The notes under the pieces are model-generated. The model saw only the letters and a program-made list of their open reading frames with translations, made no database searches and was not told where the DNA came from. A stretch of 64,000 nt of DNA from Platycnemis pennipes (taxonomy: Eukaryota; Arthropoda; Insecta; Odonata; Platycnemididae): contig OW121853.1 of NCBI GenBank assembly GCA_933228895.1, positions 75,686,645-75,750,644 on the forward strand. The letters run 5' to 3'. The position numbers were made by a program, and so were the translations under genes. How positions within the stretch are numbered: position 1 is the first letter of the stretch; each line of letters begins with the position of its first letter. Shown here one piece after another: positions 10,988 through 22,205 of this stretch.

Positions 10988-11523
10988 AATGGGGGCGTTT
11001 ACTCGGAACCGAAATCGCAATTTTGTACACGAAATCGGTAGATGGAAACGAAAAATGAGTTTTAGTGAAAAAATTAATCTTCTAACCATAACCATTCACT
11101 CATAAATCAAAAATTATTATAAACAAAAGGTGACACCCACCGAAAAAGCTGCTTTGATATCATTGACGTCATTTTCCTCCCGCCTTTGACTGCTTTTAGG
11201 GGAAGGGAAGGGAGTGGGGGGGGTGTTCTCGGAAGGTCTGCTCGCACAGATGCTGTCGCAACTGCTCCTATTGGCAGAGTCAGCTGTGTCCCCCCATTGC
11301 GATATGGCGTAGTAGCTTCGCGGGCTCATTTTTGATTGGACGAAGTCGATATACGTCAGAGGTCGTTGCACGCCCACTTTTCCGAAAGGGTTGAATGGAT
11401 CAGTTTTTCGCCGCTTATAACTCGAGAAATAATTGACGGATCAAAAAAAGGAAAAATACGGGTCTTTTTATTTTGCAAACTCTATCAGATTCGGCAATAA
11501 AATATGGTAAATGACCCCATTTC
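10988..11523 (+). mobile_element. Family D element, copy 1
   Basis: The ends are aatgggggcgtttactcgg at left and ggtaaatgaccccatt at right, giving a short terminal inverted repeat (AATGGGG-CGTTTAC). The interior matches copies at 27.7, 31.0 and 62.8 kb over nearly the whole 530 bp, including the ggaagggaagggagtgg block. The frame 11117-11377 (minus) has relatives in the other copies but resembles no protein family. No clear target duplication is seen. Confidence 0.75.
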
Positions 11524-11940
11524 ATATCAAGTACATCGTCTTTCCACGAGGAACCAACTTCATGCACATTCCCCCATCTATGTGCCTCTCGTCTTGAGCC
11601 TTGAGTCAGAGAGAGAGGAGAGACGGGTTGCCAACAACTGATCGTCAGCCAATCGGCTTCGAGTCCTCCGCCTTCCTACTCATCGGAGGACTCGTCCTAG
11701 TTTCGGGAAAAGGCTTAGACGTCTTATCTCCTCACTAGGATACAGGCTGAGGAAGAATAGTAATACCTGTTAGCGAATTCCATTAGGGCTACGGATAAAA
11801 TTTTTAAGCCTATTTTTCGCGGCAAAAATTCAAAGAGGTAATTCATTTTTTTTAATGTGAAAAACATTAATATTTTTGAGGATTTGGGCATGAGCTACAA
11901 AGGAAGAATATAGCATTTCACTAATCTTAAGCGTATGTTG
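11524..11940. other. No gene; contains a perfect 10-bp stem hairpin
   Basis: gagtcctccg and cggaggactc at about 11669-11698 form a perfect 10-bp stem with a 13-base loop. The rest is unrecognised. Confidence 0.35.
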
Positions 11941-12023
11941 CATGTACCCCCAGCTGTGAGTACCCTGAAAGCCACCTCGATGGTGTGTGGCATTGGTTGG
12001 ATATTCACCGAACATGCACTAAT
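11941..12023 (-). mobile_element. Diverged CR1-like LINE 3' tail
   Basis: The reverse-oriented tail is recognisable by taccctgaaagccacc, ggtgtgtggca and the neighbouring caccgaacatgcacta block seen beside the tails at 32.1 and 57.7 kb. Confidence 0.5.
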
Positions 12024-12299
12024 GGTTACAGCGTTACTCAATTAGAAATAAAATTTGATACTATGCGAGGCACTAATATTATAAAGATCGCCTTATACGC
12101 AACATGCTGGGTTATATTGCTCCACACATACATAGTTAAAATCATTGTTGTTGCAAAAAAAGCCCAAAAATCTTAGTTTCAAATCCTAATCATCTTCCTA
12201 GTGACTATGCACTTCAATTTATTGTATTTTTATTCGAACTGTGTGCAGTTGTATAATAAAACGAAGGGAAGACGGGATGAATGTTGTAAATAATATGAA

Positions 12300-12620
12300 C
12301 GGCAGTCCGTGGAACTCTGGTGGGCCGTGAAGCCCTTGCGGGCCACTGATTCACAAGGGTTGTTATTAGGGAAGGCGATCGACGTCTAAGATATTATTCA
12401 CCATTAAAATCAGGTGGGTATTTGGGAAGATGTTGAATAGAAACCCAGGGTTAGCATTAGCTTTTCCTTACAAAAGTCACCCTGGGAGCGATGGTTTTTA
12501 ATGTCACAGTACGCTTGACATGCTCTTCACACTGCAATCAAATAGGGACCGGTATACCAATGCTAAAATCTCTGCCTGGGCTCGAACTGGGATCCTCAGG
12601 TTGGGAGTAGTACGTGTTCA
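12300..12620 (-). mobile_element. tRNA-SINE, minus strand, fragment 1
   Basis: Read on the minus strand, a B-box-like stretch (complement of gggctcgaactggg, 12578-12591) is followed by the body block 'gaccggtataccaatg' also found in the SINE at 40.5 kb. The 3' part is diverged. Confidence 0.5.
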
Positions 12621-12699
12621 AGGTTGGCTACCAACAGCCAAGGTTATTTGCACCATTTAAGATTGGTGGGATTTTGGGTTGATCGAGGAATTATTTTTA

Positions 12700-12960
12700 G
12701 GGAAGTGAAAATTGGTGGAGAAAAACCCGGTATCGCCATTAGAATACTCTTTGCCTAAGACCGCAAGGAGACCATTTAACGTTAGTTAACGTTACATAGT
12801 TTAACGTCCCATCCGACGGACGGAGTACTGTACTGGAAGTGCTGTCTATACTGAACTTAAGTGGAGATCGGTATGCCAATGAAAAGTATCCGCTACTTCC
12901 AGTATTCGAAACCGAGCCTTCGGGTTGTGAAACCAATGCTCTAGTCTTCACACCGATAGT
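12700..12960 (-). mobile_element. tRNA-SINE, minus strand, fragment 2
   Basis: The complement of ttaacgtcccatccgacgg matches the body block of the 40.5-kb SINE. Further right, gatcggtatgccaatg and a tRNA-head-like region follow. It lies about 100 bp from fragment 1 in the same orientation. Confidence 0.5.
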
Positions 12961-14211
12961 TCCCGTGGAATATGGACTTAATTACCCTTGCGCTTTGTCC
13001 AAATTGGTCGGAAATTTTCTAAATAAAACTCTCCTAAATGCAGAGGGAGGTGAGTGCTAATCTGGCAACAATGTACATCGTATCACTCGATACGTAGCGA
13101 TAAATATTCTCCGTGATAGATGCACCCTTCCTCTCGAACGCGAATAGTGTAAAATGAGTTTCAACAATGGTCGGCGTCTCGAACGATACAGATCGATCGA
13201 AATGACAGAAGCCCTGAAAAGTCGAATGATGCACATTTTGAGGCATTCATATTCATTTTCACCGTGAATTTCAGCTGTGCTTTGGGGCGTTAATGTTTTC
13301 GCTCAACCGTTTTGAGAAGAGGCACCCGTATTATTTCCGTGACGGAAAGCCCAGTCTAAAATTACTCTGCTCTCAATTCCATTGGCACGACTGTGTTTTT
13401 TTTTCTTTTTCGCCACGTACGAAGAGAGACTGTAATTGCTGGTTCGTGACATCCGTTTTACGGACGTCTTCAAGCAACACTTCCTCGGCAGTTTTTTTTT
13501 TTTTTAGCGTCCACAAGGTATCACATTAAGATAAAAGCGTCGAAGTTCATTTGAGAATCGTACACGTGTGGTAGAGGTGTGTTTTAAATGCATTTCCTGA
13601 AAAAGGTTATAACAAAGTAAGTGTATCCCAATTTTCAAATCAATGTTGGCAGAGACCAACAGCAAACCTATCGATGTTGGCAGATTACTTAAGAATATGG
13701 TAAATGTGTATGTTTTTGGGGAAAAGCTAAGAGAAGACCTATGCAGGTGAGAATAAAGTTTGTGACTATTCAATAACCTGCCAATGTTGAAACCATTACA
13801 TACAATGTTGTACCCATGTTGAATGTTGAAACGTGAATTGCTTGAAAAATAGGGTATGCGATGACCTAAATGTGCGAAGAATAGCATGCAAGGACTATAA
13901 ACAAACCCAAGGATGTTATGATATTGTGGATGAGGCGTTGACATGTTAGCCTGCGGGTAACAATTAAGCCAGAATGGGGGTGTTTGGGAAGGATTAGGCC
14001 CCACCTACTCCGCACAAAAACATAGCGATTTATACGGTCTCTAATGGATACTGCATTTGTATTGAAACATTAATAATAATGAAATTGTACCTAAATTTCT
14101 TCAGCGAGGACAGTTAAACTTCCTAAGGTCATTCATGGGAGGTATTAATGCATTTAATTTCACTGGCATTTAATTTTATGACTAAAAATGGTTTGAATTT
14201 AACCTAGCTAT
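12961..14211. other. No recognised feature
   Basis: The stretch contains a 13-base T run near 13495. It also has a zone (13640-13830) with repeated aatgttg motifs reminiscent of, but not alignable with, the AACTGTTG elements. The 166-codon minus-strand frame at 13504-14004 shows no domain and is probably chance. Confidence 0.35.
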
Positions 14212-14466
14212 TTAAACTATATATTCGGAATTATTGGCGTGTTTGTTCACTTTCAACTGTATATATGACGAATTTTTAAGAATTTTTCCTATATTAATGT
14301 TACTAATGTTAAGAATGTTTCCTATATTAATGTTATAAGTTTTATCGCGTGCAATAACAACTTCATCTGTACGAGTATCACGTGAAGCAAGCACGTTATG
14401 ACCGTACCTACCACGATGGCCGATTTTGCTTCTCAAATCATCCGCGGATGCCTCTTCCTCTTTCAT
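14212..14466 (-). CDS. Short unassigned open frame
   Basis: An 84-codon minus-strand frame starting MKEEEASADDLRSK. The first 45 residues are charged and protein-like, whereas the remainder (I/N-rich) derives from a small A+T-rich repeat of atattaatgtta. A donor-like ggaggtaagaat lies just upstream of the ATG on that strand. I recognise no family. It may be chance or a transposon or exon fragment. Confidence 0.15.
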   Translation of the reverse strand: MKEEEASADDLRSKIGHRGRYGHNVLASRDTRTDEVVIARDKTYNINIGNILNISNINIGKILKNSSYIQLKVNKHANNSEYIV

Positions 14467-14725
14467 AAGTATATTCTTACCTCCTTGGTCTAGGTTAGTA
14501 TTGTTCCTAACAACGAAGTTAAAGTTACTCTTTTATCATACCAATTGTTTGCAAAAAGAATAGACCACCGTTATTCCCCCCGAATTCCTCCCGGAATTTT
14601 CGCAAACTAAATATGTACCAACAATCCTCAATCTATCGAGGTGGCATCCCTTCGTGACTTTGACTTTTGATTTATTTAATCTGGGCCAGATGAGGACCAA
14701 TGGCCCTCTCTACGCATAGCCCTGA

Positions 14726-14994
14726 GGGGCTGTGTTTGAAACCGTCGGAATTATCTCGATAGGTAACCAAGGAGTGGTATAAACACGAATGGTTCGCAAA
14801 TTTGCTGAGTTAAAACCGCTGATCACAATCTCATTCATTGTTAACACTTGTGTTATACTTCATCTGGGGCTCTTTAGTTGAAATATATGAGAAAAATTCG
14901 AGTGAAAACAATTAATGATGCTGTAATGAACGATTCAGATGCACCAAATTGGCGAACTCATTCGTGTTTGTAACACGTGACTCCTTGGTTACCA
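14726..14994. mobile_element. Family A foldback MITE, copy 2, right end truncated
   Basis: Starts after CCTGA (14721-14725) with ggggctgtgtttgaaaccg and runs through the fold centre to cacgtgactccttggttacc. It then joins directly to LINE 3' UTR sequence at about 14995. The last 40 bp of the element and its right flank are missing. Confidence 0.75.
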
Positions 14995-15705
14995 AACATG
15001 CACTACATATCATGCATAAAAAAGGATTAGTACTTGTATAGGTACTGTTCAAAACTACGCTATTTAAAAAAAGATAAAAATACCAAGGCATACATGCAAA
15101 AACATGCTGTTAGTTGGGTTAGCTTTAAGTCCTTATACCAACATGCAGCTACCAATGTTATCAATTGCTACACTCGTTCTGGATATATTTATCGTTATTC
15201 ATATCCCTAATAGTACGAGGAAAAAAGGACGTTTTGAATCTCTCAGTTCGGCAATCAATTTCTCTGATTTTGTGATTATGGTCCAGTCTACCATAGTACG
15301 TTGGGGTCCGCAAAATATTTTTAACATCATCACTGAAAATATGGTCTTGAAATTTGTTTCAGAGATTAAGTATAAATTTCAACCGGCGATCTGACAATGA
15401 TTCCCAATGTAATTCATTTAATAGACTGGTTACGCTAATAAGGTTATCATACCGTCCCTTTACAAATCTTGCCGATCTTTGCTGCACACGTACAAGTTCA
15501 ATATTTAGACTGATTTCATAGGGATCCCATACACTGGCAGCATATTCCAAATGAGGTCTTATAAGGGAAAAGTAGCTGATTTCTCGTACATGATCGTCAC
15601 ATTTACCCAGTACTCTTTTGGCGAATCCCAGTTTACGATTCGCTTGACCCATTATTTCACGTATGTGTTTACCCCAGGAAAGATCAGAAATTTGATTCTG
15701 GAGGG
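14995..15705 (-). pseudogene. CR1-like LINE relic: RT C-terminal domain and 3' UTR
   Basis: A 130-codon minus-strand frame (15359-15751) contains the post-catalytic part of a CR1/Jockey-group reverse transcriptase: L-S-W-G-K-H-I, then a K-L-G-F segment, R-P-H-L-E-Y-A-A-S-V-W-D-P, the basic V-Q-Q-R-S-A-R-F-V block, and S-L-L-N-E-L-H-W-E-S-L. In another frame the C-terminal motif S-F-F-P-R-T-I-R-D follows near 15200-15235, so the ORF is frameshifted. The 3' UTR then runs left to the caaacatgcactaca block at about 14996 and is cut off by family A copy 2 before the terminal tail. The catalytic palm is absent. Confidence 0.8.
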
Positions 15706-15765
15706 TATCGAACCTACCAATTTTGGCATGGGAATCCCGCACTCTACCCACTAGACCAAGGTCTC
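15700..15765 (-). mobile_element. tRNA-like head fused to the LINE relic
   Basis: On the minus strand a box-A-like tggtctagtgggtagag (15742-15758) and a B-box ggttcgataccc (15703-15715 region) are spaced as in a tRNA. They run directly into the RT coding remnant. This could be a SINE head whose body was captured from the LINE, or a SINE next to an independent LINE fragment. Confidence 0.5.
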
Positions 15766-15769
15766 GTTG

Positions 15770-16265
15770 TCAGTGGCGTGACGCCACTGCCAAGATATAA
15801 TGCACAGACTATAGATGTTTGACTCGCAGGTCGCAAATATTTATAGGTAATAGATTTCAGTTATTAGAATGTATTTTACGATTGACATTACGGTAACTGT
15901 ATAAAATCAAAATCTAGGTATTACGGGCTTTTTTTTCCAGTGAATTTTTGTGCAGTGGAGACTTAGTTGGAGCCGATTGGTTTGTTGTGGTTAGGAGTAT
16001 TGTTATATATTCGCCCACTGCTCTGTTGGGGCAGTCAAAACCTTGGTTTGTAGTGGAATATGTCAATAACATTAGTTACGAGTTCTTTCATTACATGCTT
16101 TCAAATAAGTACCTAAAATAGTAGAAGTAGAAAAAAGTAAAAAAGTAGTCGAAAGTAGAAAAATATAAATATTTTAAAACTATAAAATTAACGGCTAGGT
16201 ATATACAAAAAGACAGAGTAAAACATTGATAATACACGATAAAAAGTAAAAAAGGACAATAATTT
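15770..16265. other. A+T-rich and purine-rich low-complexity sequence
   Basis: At about 16110-16260 a degenerate gtagaaaaaagtaaaaa repeat is present. No gene or named element is seen. Confidence 0.4.
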
Positions 16266-16269
16266 ATTG

Positions 16270-16680
16270 ATAAATGAAATAAGAAAAATGCGAGGTCGAA
16301 CAAGGCGTGGAAGTGTGTTCTGTCACCTCAACTAGACGGCCGCGAGTTCGAACCTTCCTCGCTCGCCGTTCGACCAATCGATCGATCGTTGTCGGCACCA
16401 ATCGACAGTTTCCTTCCTCCCGAAGCGTCTCTCCCTTGCCAACGGCGGTTAAACAGAGCGCCTGCATTGGCGCGGAACAACCCCCGCGCCCCCCTCTCCT
16501 CCCTTTCTCCGTGATCCAATTTTGAAAGAGCAACTACCTCGCCTTTTCCCACGTGCACCGCGCTGTCTGCGCAGCCAGTTCGACTTGGTTTCGATTCCAC
16601 CTGCGTAGCTGACGGGGAAGTGTATAAATAATTTCCCTCGCCTTCGATCGTGAGACGATGCACACACACGACATTACCTT
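16270..16680. promoter_or_regulatory. CpG-rich island
   Basis: A sharply bounded CpG-rich block lies between A+T-rich flanks, with ccaatcgatcgatcg near its centre. Several frames are open on both strands only because of composition. It could be a regulatory island or promoter. Two B-box-like stretches (gagttcgaacc, ggtttcgattcc) also allow an old tRNA-derived insertion. Confidence 0.3.
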
Positions 16681-16984
16681 GTTTGGAGTATATTTTAGTA
16701 GTTCACTGCGGGAGGCTACAGTAGTAGTACAGTAGGACATAATGAAATTTTTATTAAAAAAACTGCGACATTTTGAAAAAATTGAAATTGCAGAAATAAA
16801 ACTAGTACATACGCGCTGCACTTTAAACCGGACATATTGAGAAAAATAACTGGACATTTAAAAATTAAAACTGTAATGTATGTATATGCTGCACTATAAA
16901 CACCCAGACATCGAAAAATACCTGCACATTTCAAAACCAAAACAAATATATATGCTGCAATTTAAATTCCTGAAGGAGTGCTTA

Positions 16985-17105
16985 ACTTGAAGTGCACGCC
17001 ATTAGGCACCAATTAGTGATGCTTCTGACAAATCTCTGCCACTGCCGGGACTCGAAACTGGGTCCTCAATATGGGAAGCCAGTACTACGGACAGCACACC
17101 GACAT
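16985..17105 (-). mobile_element. tRNA-SINE head fragment, minus strand
   Basis: The complement of ctgccgggactcgaaactggg gives a B-box-like core in a tRNA-like context. The same 'aaatctctgcc' junction precedes the heads at 12.6 and 23.7 kb. Confidence 0.45.
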
Positions 17106-17129
17106 GATTGCCTAGAAGTTTTGGTATGG

Positions 17130-17425
17130 TTATACGATTTGGAAGGAAATCAGGAATGGTAGAGTTAAACCCGGAGTACAACGTTAATCTACTTCATATT
17201 AAAGAAAGACTAACGGCTGAGGTTTTATACCCCGTTGAAGATAGGTGAGCTTTCCGTTTGCGGTAGAGTAGTTCGGTATTTTTCAGATAATGGAGAAATA
17301 TAATAAGGATTATATGGAGGAAGTCTACGATTTAATATCCGCGCGACGGACGTAGTAGCACTGTAACTTGGTTTTCTTTCCACACAATACTTCAAGTAGG
17401 TCTCAGCATACCGAGGAAACATTTA
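17130..17425 (-). mobile_element. Diverged SINE body, minus strand
   Basis: Weak matches to the SINE body occur: gatttaatatccgcgcgacgg, a tRNA-SINE-like ggaaggaaatcaggaatgg block and a terminal ggtctcagcataccg. The alignment is by eye and uncertain. Confidence 0.3.
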
Positions 17426-17429
17426 TGGA

Positions 17430-18540
17430 ATCCAGGAATGGAATCCGGGCCCTGGAAGTAGAAAACCTTTCCCTAATATCACCTTGGACCAGTGAAATAT
17501 AATCTATGAAATCTCTACCCTTAGAACTACCATGTCAATATTATTGAAAGTCCATATAAAAACATTTTGAGCATTTCTCTCATTGCTAATTTCTCACTCA
17601 ATGCGGTAAGGTCGTTAAGTTTTCAGTCTTGCTTGCTATATTTTGAAGGTATTAATTAAAAAAAAATTCATTGATGTAAGTGCAACGTTAACGACGTTAG
17701 TGGTTGGATACATCTCTTCCCCCCTTTTCCAACTTCACTGCGGGTGGAATTTCAACCCTTGAGGCGATGACTAGACACTATCCCACTCCCTATATCTCTC
17801 TCGCTACACTCGAGACAGGTTTTGATCGAGAAAATTCTTTAACAGCTGAATTTCTCGTTTCAGAGCGCCAATTTCTTGTGTACGGTACACGAGAAGATAG
17901 GCGCATTTCACGAGAGACTGATTAAATAAATGCATGCACGCAAAGAACTTCCGCATGCATGTACTGTGATCTAAGGCGATTAAAGTACCGTGATCATTAA
18001 CGAATACAGCTTTCTTCTTTCATGTATGTATTTTATAACTCGTCGATTTTTCTCGGCTCTGTTTAAAGAAGATGAACTTTCAACTGATGTCATATGCTCG
18101 AGTGATGGGAAAGTTGGGTTTATTCAATGACAGTCACGTACGACTGTATACAACTAAACCCAAAGTCATCACTCGGTCATTTAAAACACTAGTCGTCATT
18201 CCTAAGAACGCGCAGTTCTCCACTCCATTGTCTTATCAGCTACTCCTACTGCATCTTAATATCGTTGTTATTCACATAAGGGCCCTGTTGAACCTCGAGA
18301 AGCACAAAGTTTAATTGTTTTTACCTTTTTGTATACCCATGCTTCTTTTATTCTTTCTGAATGGGCTTCCTTCATTCGATCCGTCCAAGTTATACCTGTC
18401 TTCTTCAGTTTTTTGGACTGGCCAAACAGCCAATCTTCATTTTTTCTGTGGAAATACTTTTCTATCTTTTACGTCATGCTGTGCTCTTTCGGCCTTTTAT
18501 CGCATCTTCATTGATATATACATAATAGTAATATTAAATA
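17430..18540. other. No recognised feature
   Basis: A+T-rich sequence without repeats or motifs I can place. The short frames have no family resemblance. Confidence 0.4.
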
Positions 18541-18544
18541 TTAT

Positions 18545-18895
18545 TAAGTAATCTCGCGACTGAACCTAAACCCACCGACTGAGTCCACTGGGTTGCGGAT
18601 GGTGGGTCGACCTGTAGGTATAGAGGTTAGCTGCGAGATAAGCGAGTTTACCCGTCGAACAAGCAGTCGTGGACAAAAAACGACGGCATCCGAGGGGTAA
18701 TTGGTCTATCCCTGGGTAAGATAGCCTTTCAATAATACAGAACCTCTGAAGATGCCGTGACTTGGCGACGGGAGGCCGCCAACAACTATGCTATGTAAGT
18801 AGTGAATGTCTTGGTGATCTTCAATGTTTTGGTGATCTTCACCCCCTGACACACACCTTCGCGGTGACTTGTAGGGTATCGCGTAGATGTAGATG
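18545..18895 (+). mobile_element. LINE 3' tail with an unassigned structured block upstream
   Basis: At 18788-18895 lies the CR1-like tail (ggtgatcttcaccccctga, ggtgacttgtagggtatcg, gtagatgtagatg), with an extra copy of 'ttggtgatcttca' just before it. The preceding 240 bp (18545-18785) are G+C-richer, with short inverted motifs (cccaccgactgag, ggtgggtcgacc). They may belong to the same retroelement's 3' UTR or to a SINE. Confidence 0.5.
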
Positions 18896-19059
18896 CTTCC
18901 CTTCACTTGGAGGAGAGGGCAGCAGCTCTTCTTCATATGAGTGAAGGTGGAGACCACAGTGGTCGGTACAGCGACACTCATTTCCCTACAGGCGTGGTAA
19001 CACTTACTTTAACGGCTGTAGTACTGCGATGTGGAAGGAAAGGGGAAACCATCACATTA

Positions 19060-19300
19060 TTGTCCCAAAGAGTCGCAGCTACTCCACTCTTTTCTTATTT
19101 ATCAATACGTGATGGAACCCTCTCGAGAACGGGAAGAACGGCCAAGGGAGGCCTCGTGTGAGATATATGGAACAAGCGACGAAGGATGTGAAAGAGAAGA
19201 AATGCGTGAATATGAAGAGATTAGCTGATGTAAGAATTCAGTGGAGAGCTGCGTCAAACCAATCCCAGGATTGCCGACTAATGATGATGAATTATTATAA
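19060..19300 (+). pseudogene. RTE-like LINE 3' end
   Basis: The frame at 19158-19352 begins M-R-Y-M-E-Q-A-T-K-D-V-K-E-K-K. With the block upstream it matches the C-terminal G-R-P-R-x-R-Y-M-E-Q segment seen again at 63.85 kb. It ends with the shared 3' terminus gctgcgtcaaaccaatccc, then a short (GAT)n-like tail. Only the last 180 bp of the element are present. Confidence 0.65.
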
Positions 19301-20458
19301 ATCATTATTCTCTTCCAATTCCCTCAACACTTGTAACCTACCTTTTATGTGAAATACGCTATGCCAACATACACAAACAAACACAAAATGTAATATACCA
19401 TAAATATGTAATCTATGTTTTTTGTCGAACAAACACGAAAAACACATACGTATGCCACATTATCAACAAATGAAATAAAGCACACCAGTGCTCTTGATCT
19501 CACTACACATGGCGGAAATGCACCCCTGTCTCGGCGATCGTCCGGCCGCACATCAGAACTCTTACTTACGGCAATACCTTCAGCAGTCCATCCACACCAT
19601 ATTTCCCCAAGCCAGCTCACCCGCAAGAGTCCCCCAGGAAGACTGCCCCAGTGCATTGTTGGCGTCTGGCGACAGTGCGCCGTCAACAATGCGCTCAAGG
19701 CATTATTGAGGCGAGGCAGCGCGAACACATCGGGTCATTGTCGGTTAATTGTTTCGTTACAACTTGTACCATGTACCTCATACGAGGCATTCCTCTGCGC
19801 CATTTTTCCCGGTCCCTTCTCCCGCAAAGGTTATCACTATCATGACATTTTTCATGATCACATTTTATTACAGCGGTAGACCTGTCGATGTCGAAGCCGA
19901 TGAGCGCATCACCCGTATTAGGCGACTTGCATAACGTAGGTCTTTTAGTGGAAATGCATTTTCTTGCTCGACACGGAGTTTAATGCTCATTCGGACGTGA
20001 ACAGGTGAATTGGCGACTAGAAAGAAAGTGCTTTTGGCTCGGGTTACTCGCGTTCTTTGCGCTCGTAAAAACTTGAGAAAGGGGGCGTTTGTCCCAACAT
20101 CTACAACAGTATTTACATCCTTTAGACAGACACTCAACGCGTTAAATCTCGTTCTCAGTGTTGAAGGGAAACATTTCATAGTTTGAGACTCTTTTTCTTC
20201 AAACTCGAAGATCATTTTTCGTTCGAATTCCGAATTATGTCCTCGAATGTTAGGGAAGTCAGGGGTCGAAAAGGAAAAGGAAACTCCTATAGGACCATAC
20301 TTGAATTAAGTTGATGGATGTAGGCGACGGTTAGTGAAGTTTTCGGTAGCTAAACGTGGCAAAAATGAAATAAATTCTGTTCAAATCTACCTTTAATTGT
20401 TACTAATGAATTTTAACATCTTAGTATTAGCATCTCCATACTGTGGCGGTACCTACCT
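19301..20458. other. No recognised gene
   Basis: A moderately G+C-rich stretch at 19480-19730 leaves frames open on both strands (up to 154 codons, 19415-19879). I recognise no domain in them. Confidence 0.35.
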
Positions 20459-20592
20459 TTTGCGAAAAAACTGTTGGGATACAACAGTCCATGTTGGATT
20501 TCAACAATCACAGTCAAGTTTCAACATTTGGCCCAATTTAATGTTGAATATTTCAACAGTAGCTGTTGGATACAACTATTCGGCCTCTTTTC
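20459..20592. mobile_element. AACTGTTG-repeat miniature element, copy 2
   Basis: Shares with the 4.2-kb copy the start (tttgcgaaaaaactgttg), the block catttggcccaattta-tgttgaatattt and alternating aacagt/actgtt units. The right end is eroded. Confidence 0.55.
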
Positions 20593-21720
20593 TATATCTT
20601 TTAATGAATTTTCCGTGAGATGAGGTCTGTTGAAATTGGATTTTGTACATCTCTTTGATTATTTACGGAGGTATATAATTTTCTGCACGTCTCATGCTTA
20701 GGTTCTAAACGTCCTTCAGAATTAATCTATGACGTTGAAATCGAGTTCAAGAAAGTACAAATAAATTGGGGAAAAAGCTGAGGGTGGCTTAACAATTGCC
20801 TGAACTGGCTTTACTAAATTAGTTTTTTTTTATAACTGCAAGAGGAGTTGCAAAAGGTTATTTCAATTTTACCATGTTTTAACTTCTTGAGCCAGGATGT
20901 TATACGGTCATTACGGGAGATTAAAATAGGTGTAACTGGAGAGGAGGAATAGGCCCTTGATGTTTTGTGATGACGATACACGTAGATACATTTTTTGTAG
21001 ATATGGTAGGTACATTAGTATAATTTTAGGATCGTTTGGAGATATGTTAAAGAAATTGGGCTACCTTGGTTACTCTAATCGTGACTTGCTGTTCATCCCT
21101 CGTTGTCAAACCCGAGGATCAAGCATATTTTCCTTTCCTCCCTCCGCTAAGATGTCGTGGTTCGTCTGCTTGCAGCCCAAAACAAGGGAAAAAGGAATTT
21201 TTCAAAAGCTTGGGGATGTCGAGTCGCCTGAATCTGTTGCTTCGAATCTTATACCCTCAACCCTTCGGAGGGAGAAGGGAAGGAAGAATCTCACTCCGCC
21301 TCCAAACCTTAAGGTGGTGCGGTTTCCGTTTTTCTCTTTTTTTTGGAAAATTTTATTTCCATCCGAGATTCTATCGGAATGGTGCACAAATAGGGACTTT
21401 AAATGGTTGCGACATGGTATTTGCCTATTTTTTTAAGTTTATTATTTTTTAAAACTTTTTTAGTTCGTTTTTATCGTGCAAGTCGTGTGTGTCTTGTGTA
21501 CTCGAAGCGAGGAGATGTTTCGTCGGATAAGATGTATCTCTTTACCTCTTTCTTGCTCTTTCTCTGTTTGTCCCTACCGCGACCCGTGCGACCGCCGGCA
21601 ACGGTGCATTGTGTAGCAGTGATGTGCCACAGATTCCCCAGGGGTGATTACGTGTTAAACATTCTCACGGTGGTGGAAAGTGGGTGAGGGAAGACGTCAC
21701 AGCGCGGGCGGTCCGCTACC
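20593..21720. other. No recognised feature
   Basis: A+T-rich sequence. The frames at 20957-21452 overlap a locally G+C-richer patch and show no family resemblance. Confidence 0.35.
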
Positions 21721-21730
21721 CTGTGGGCCA

Positions 21731-21784
21731 GGGGGGGGGGGGGGGGGGGGGGGGGCAATTCCCTTCCCCCCCCCCCCCCCCCCC
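21731..21784. repeat. Long G run followed by long C run
   Basis: About 25 or more G, a short caattcccttc spacer, then about 19 C. The pair can fold as a G:C hairpin or as a G-quadruplex/i-motif pair. Exact run lengths in a raw assembly are unreliable. Confidence 0.7.
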
Positions 21785-21959
21785 TATCCCCTAGTTTCGG
21801 GGGTGGGGGAGAGACCCCTTTGTCTTTCTCTGCCAAAGTTGATAACGCATCTAAATGTTCATTTTTTTTCGCGATTAAAAATTGATTTCTCCTCCTGACT
21901 CTCGTAATTCAGCCCTTCGCTTCGCGAACAAAAAAAAAAGGTTTTATCAATGATTTATG

Positions 21960-22205
21960 GCAAGAAAATCACAATCATTATCACGTCATGATTCCAAAGA
22001 TTGGTTGACGCAGCTCTCCACTTTATTCTTGTTCATCGATTTCTATCTTCACATTCACTTTAACCTTCTTTTAACAATCTACGCTAATAGATCAATTTTA
22101 TCTTTCACGACATCCTTCGTCTTCATTTTCCCTTCTTCTACAATCTTCATCAGTCCATCCTGTCTCAAGATATGTTCGGATGAGGCTTTCCCGTTTTCTT
22201 TTTAA
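21960..22205 (-). pseudogene. RTE-like LINE 3' end, minus strand
   Basis: On the minus strand the sequence reads H-I-L-R-Q-D-G-L-M-K-I-V-E-E-G-K and then decays, ending in the shared 3' terminus (complement of gattggttgacgcagctctcc at 21998-22018). It parallels the better copy at 63.4-64 kb. Confidence 0.6.

Noticed and set aside
11117..11377. 86-codon minus frame in family D as a transposase
   Set aside because: No transposase motif. The frame is kept in other copies only as far as their nucleotide similarity goes.
11669..11698. Hairpin as a bacterial-type terminator
   Set aside because: Eukaryotic context, no adjacent gene, and no T run after the stem.
13504..14004. 166-codon minus-strand frame
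   Set aside because: No domain, A+T-rich, contains repeat-like aatgttg motifs on the other strand.
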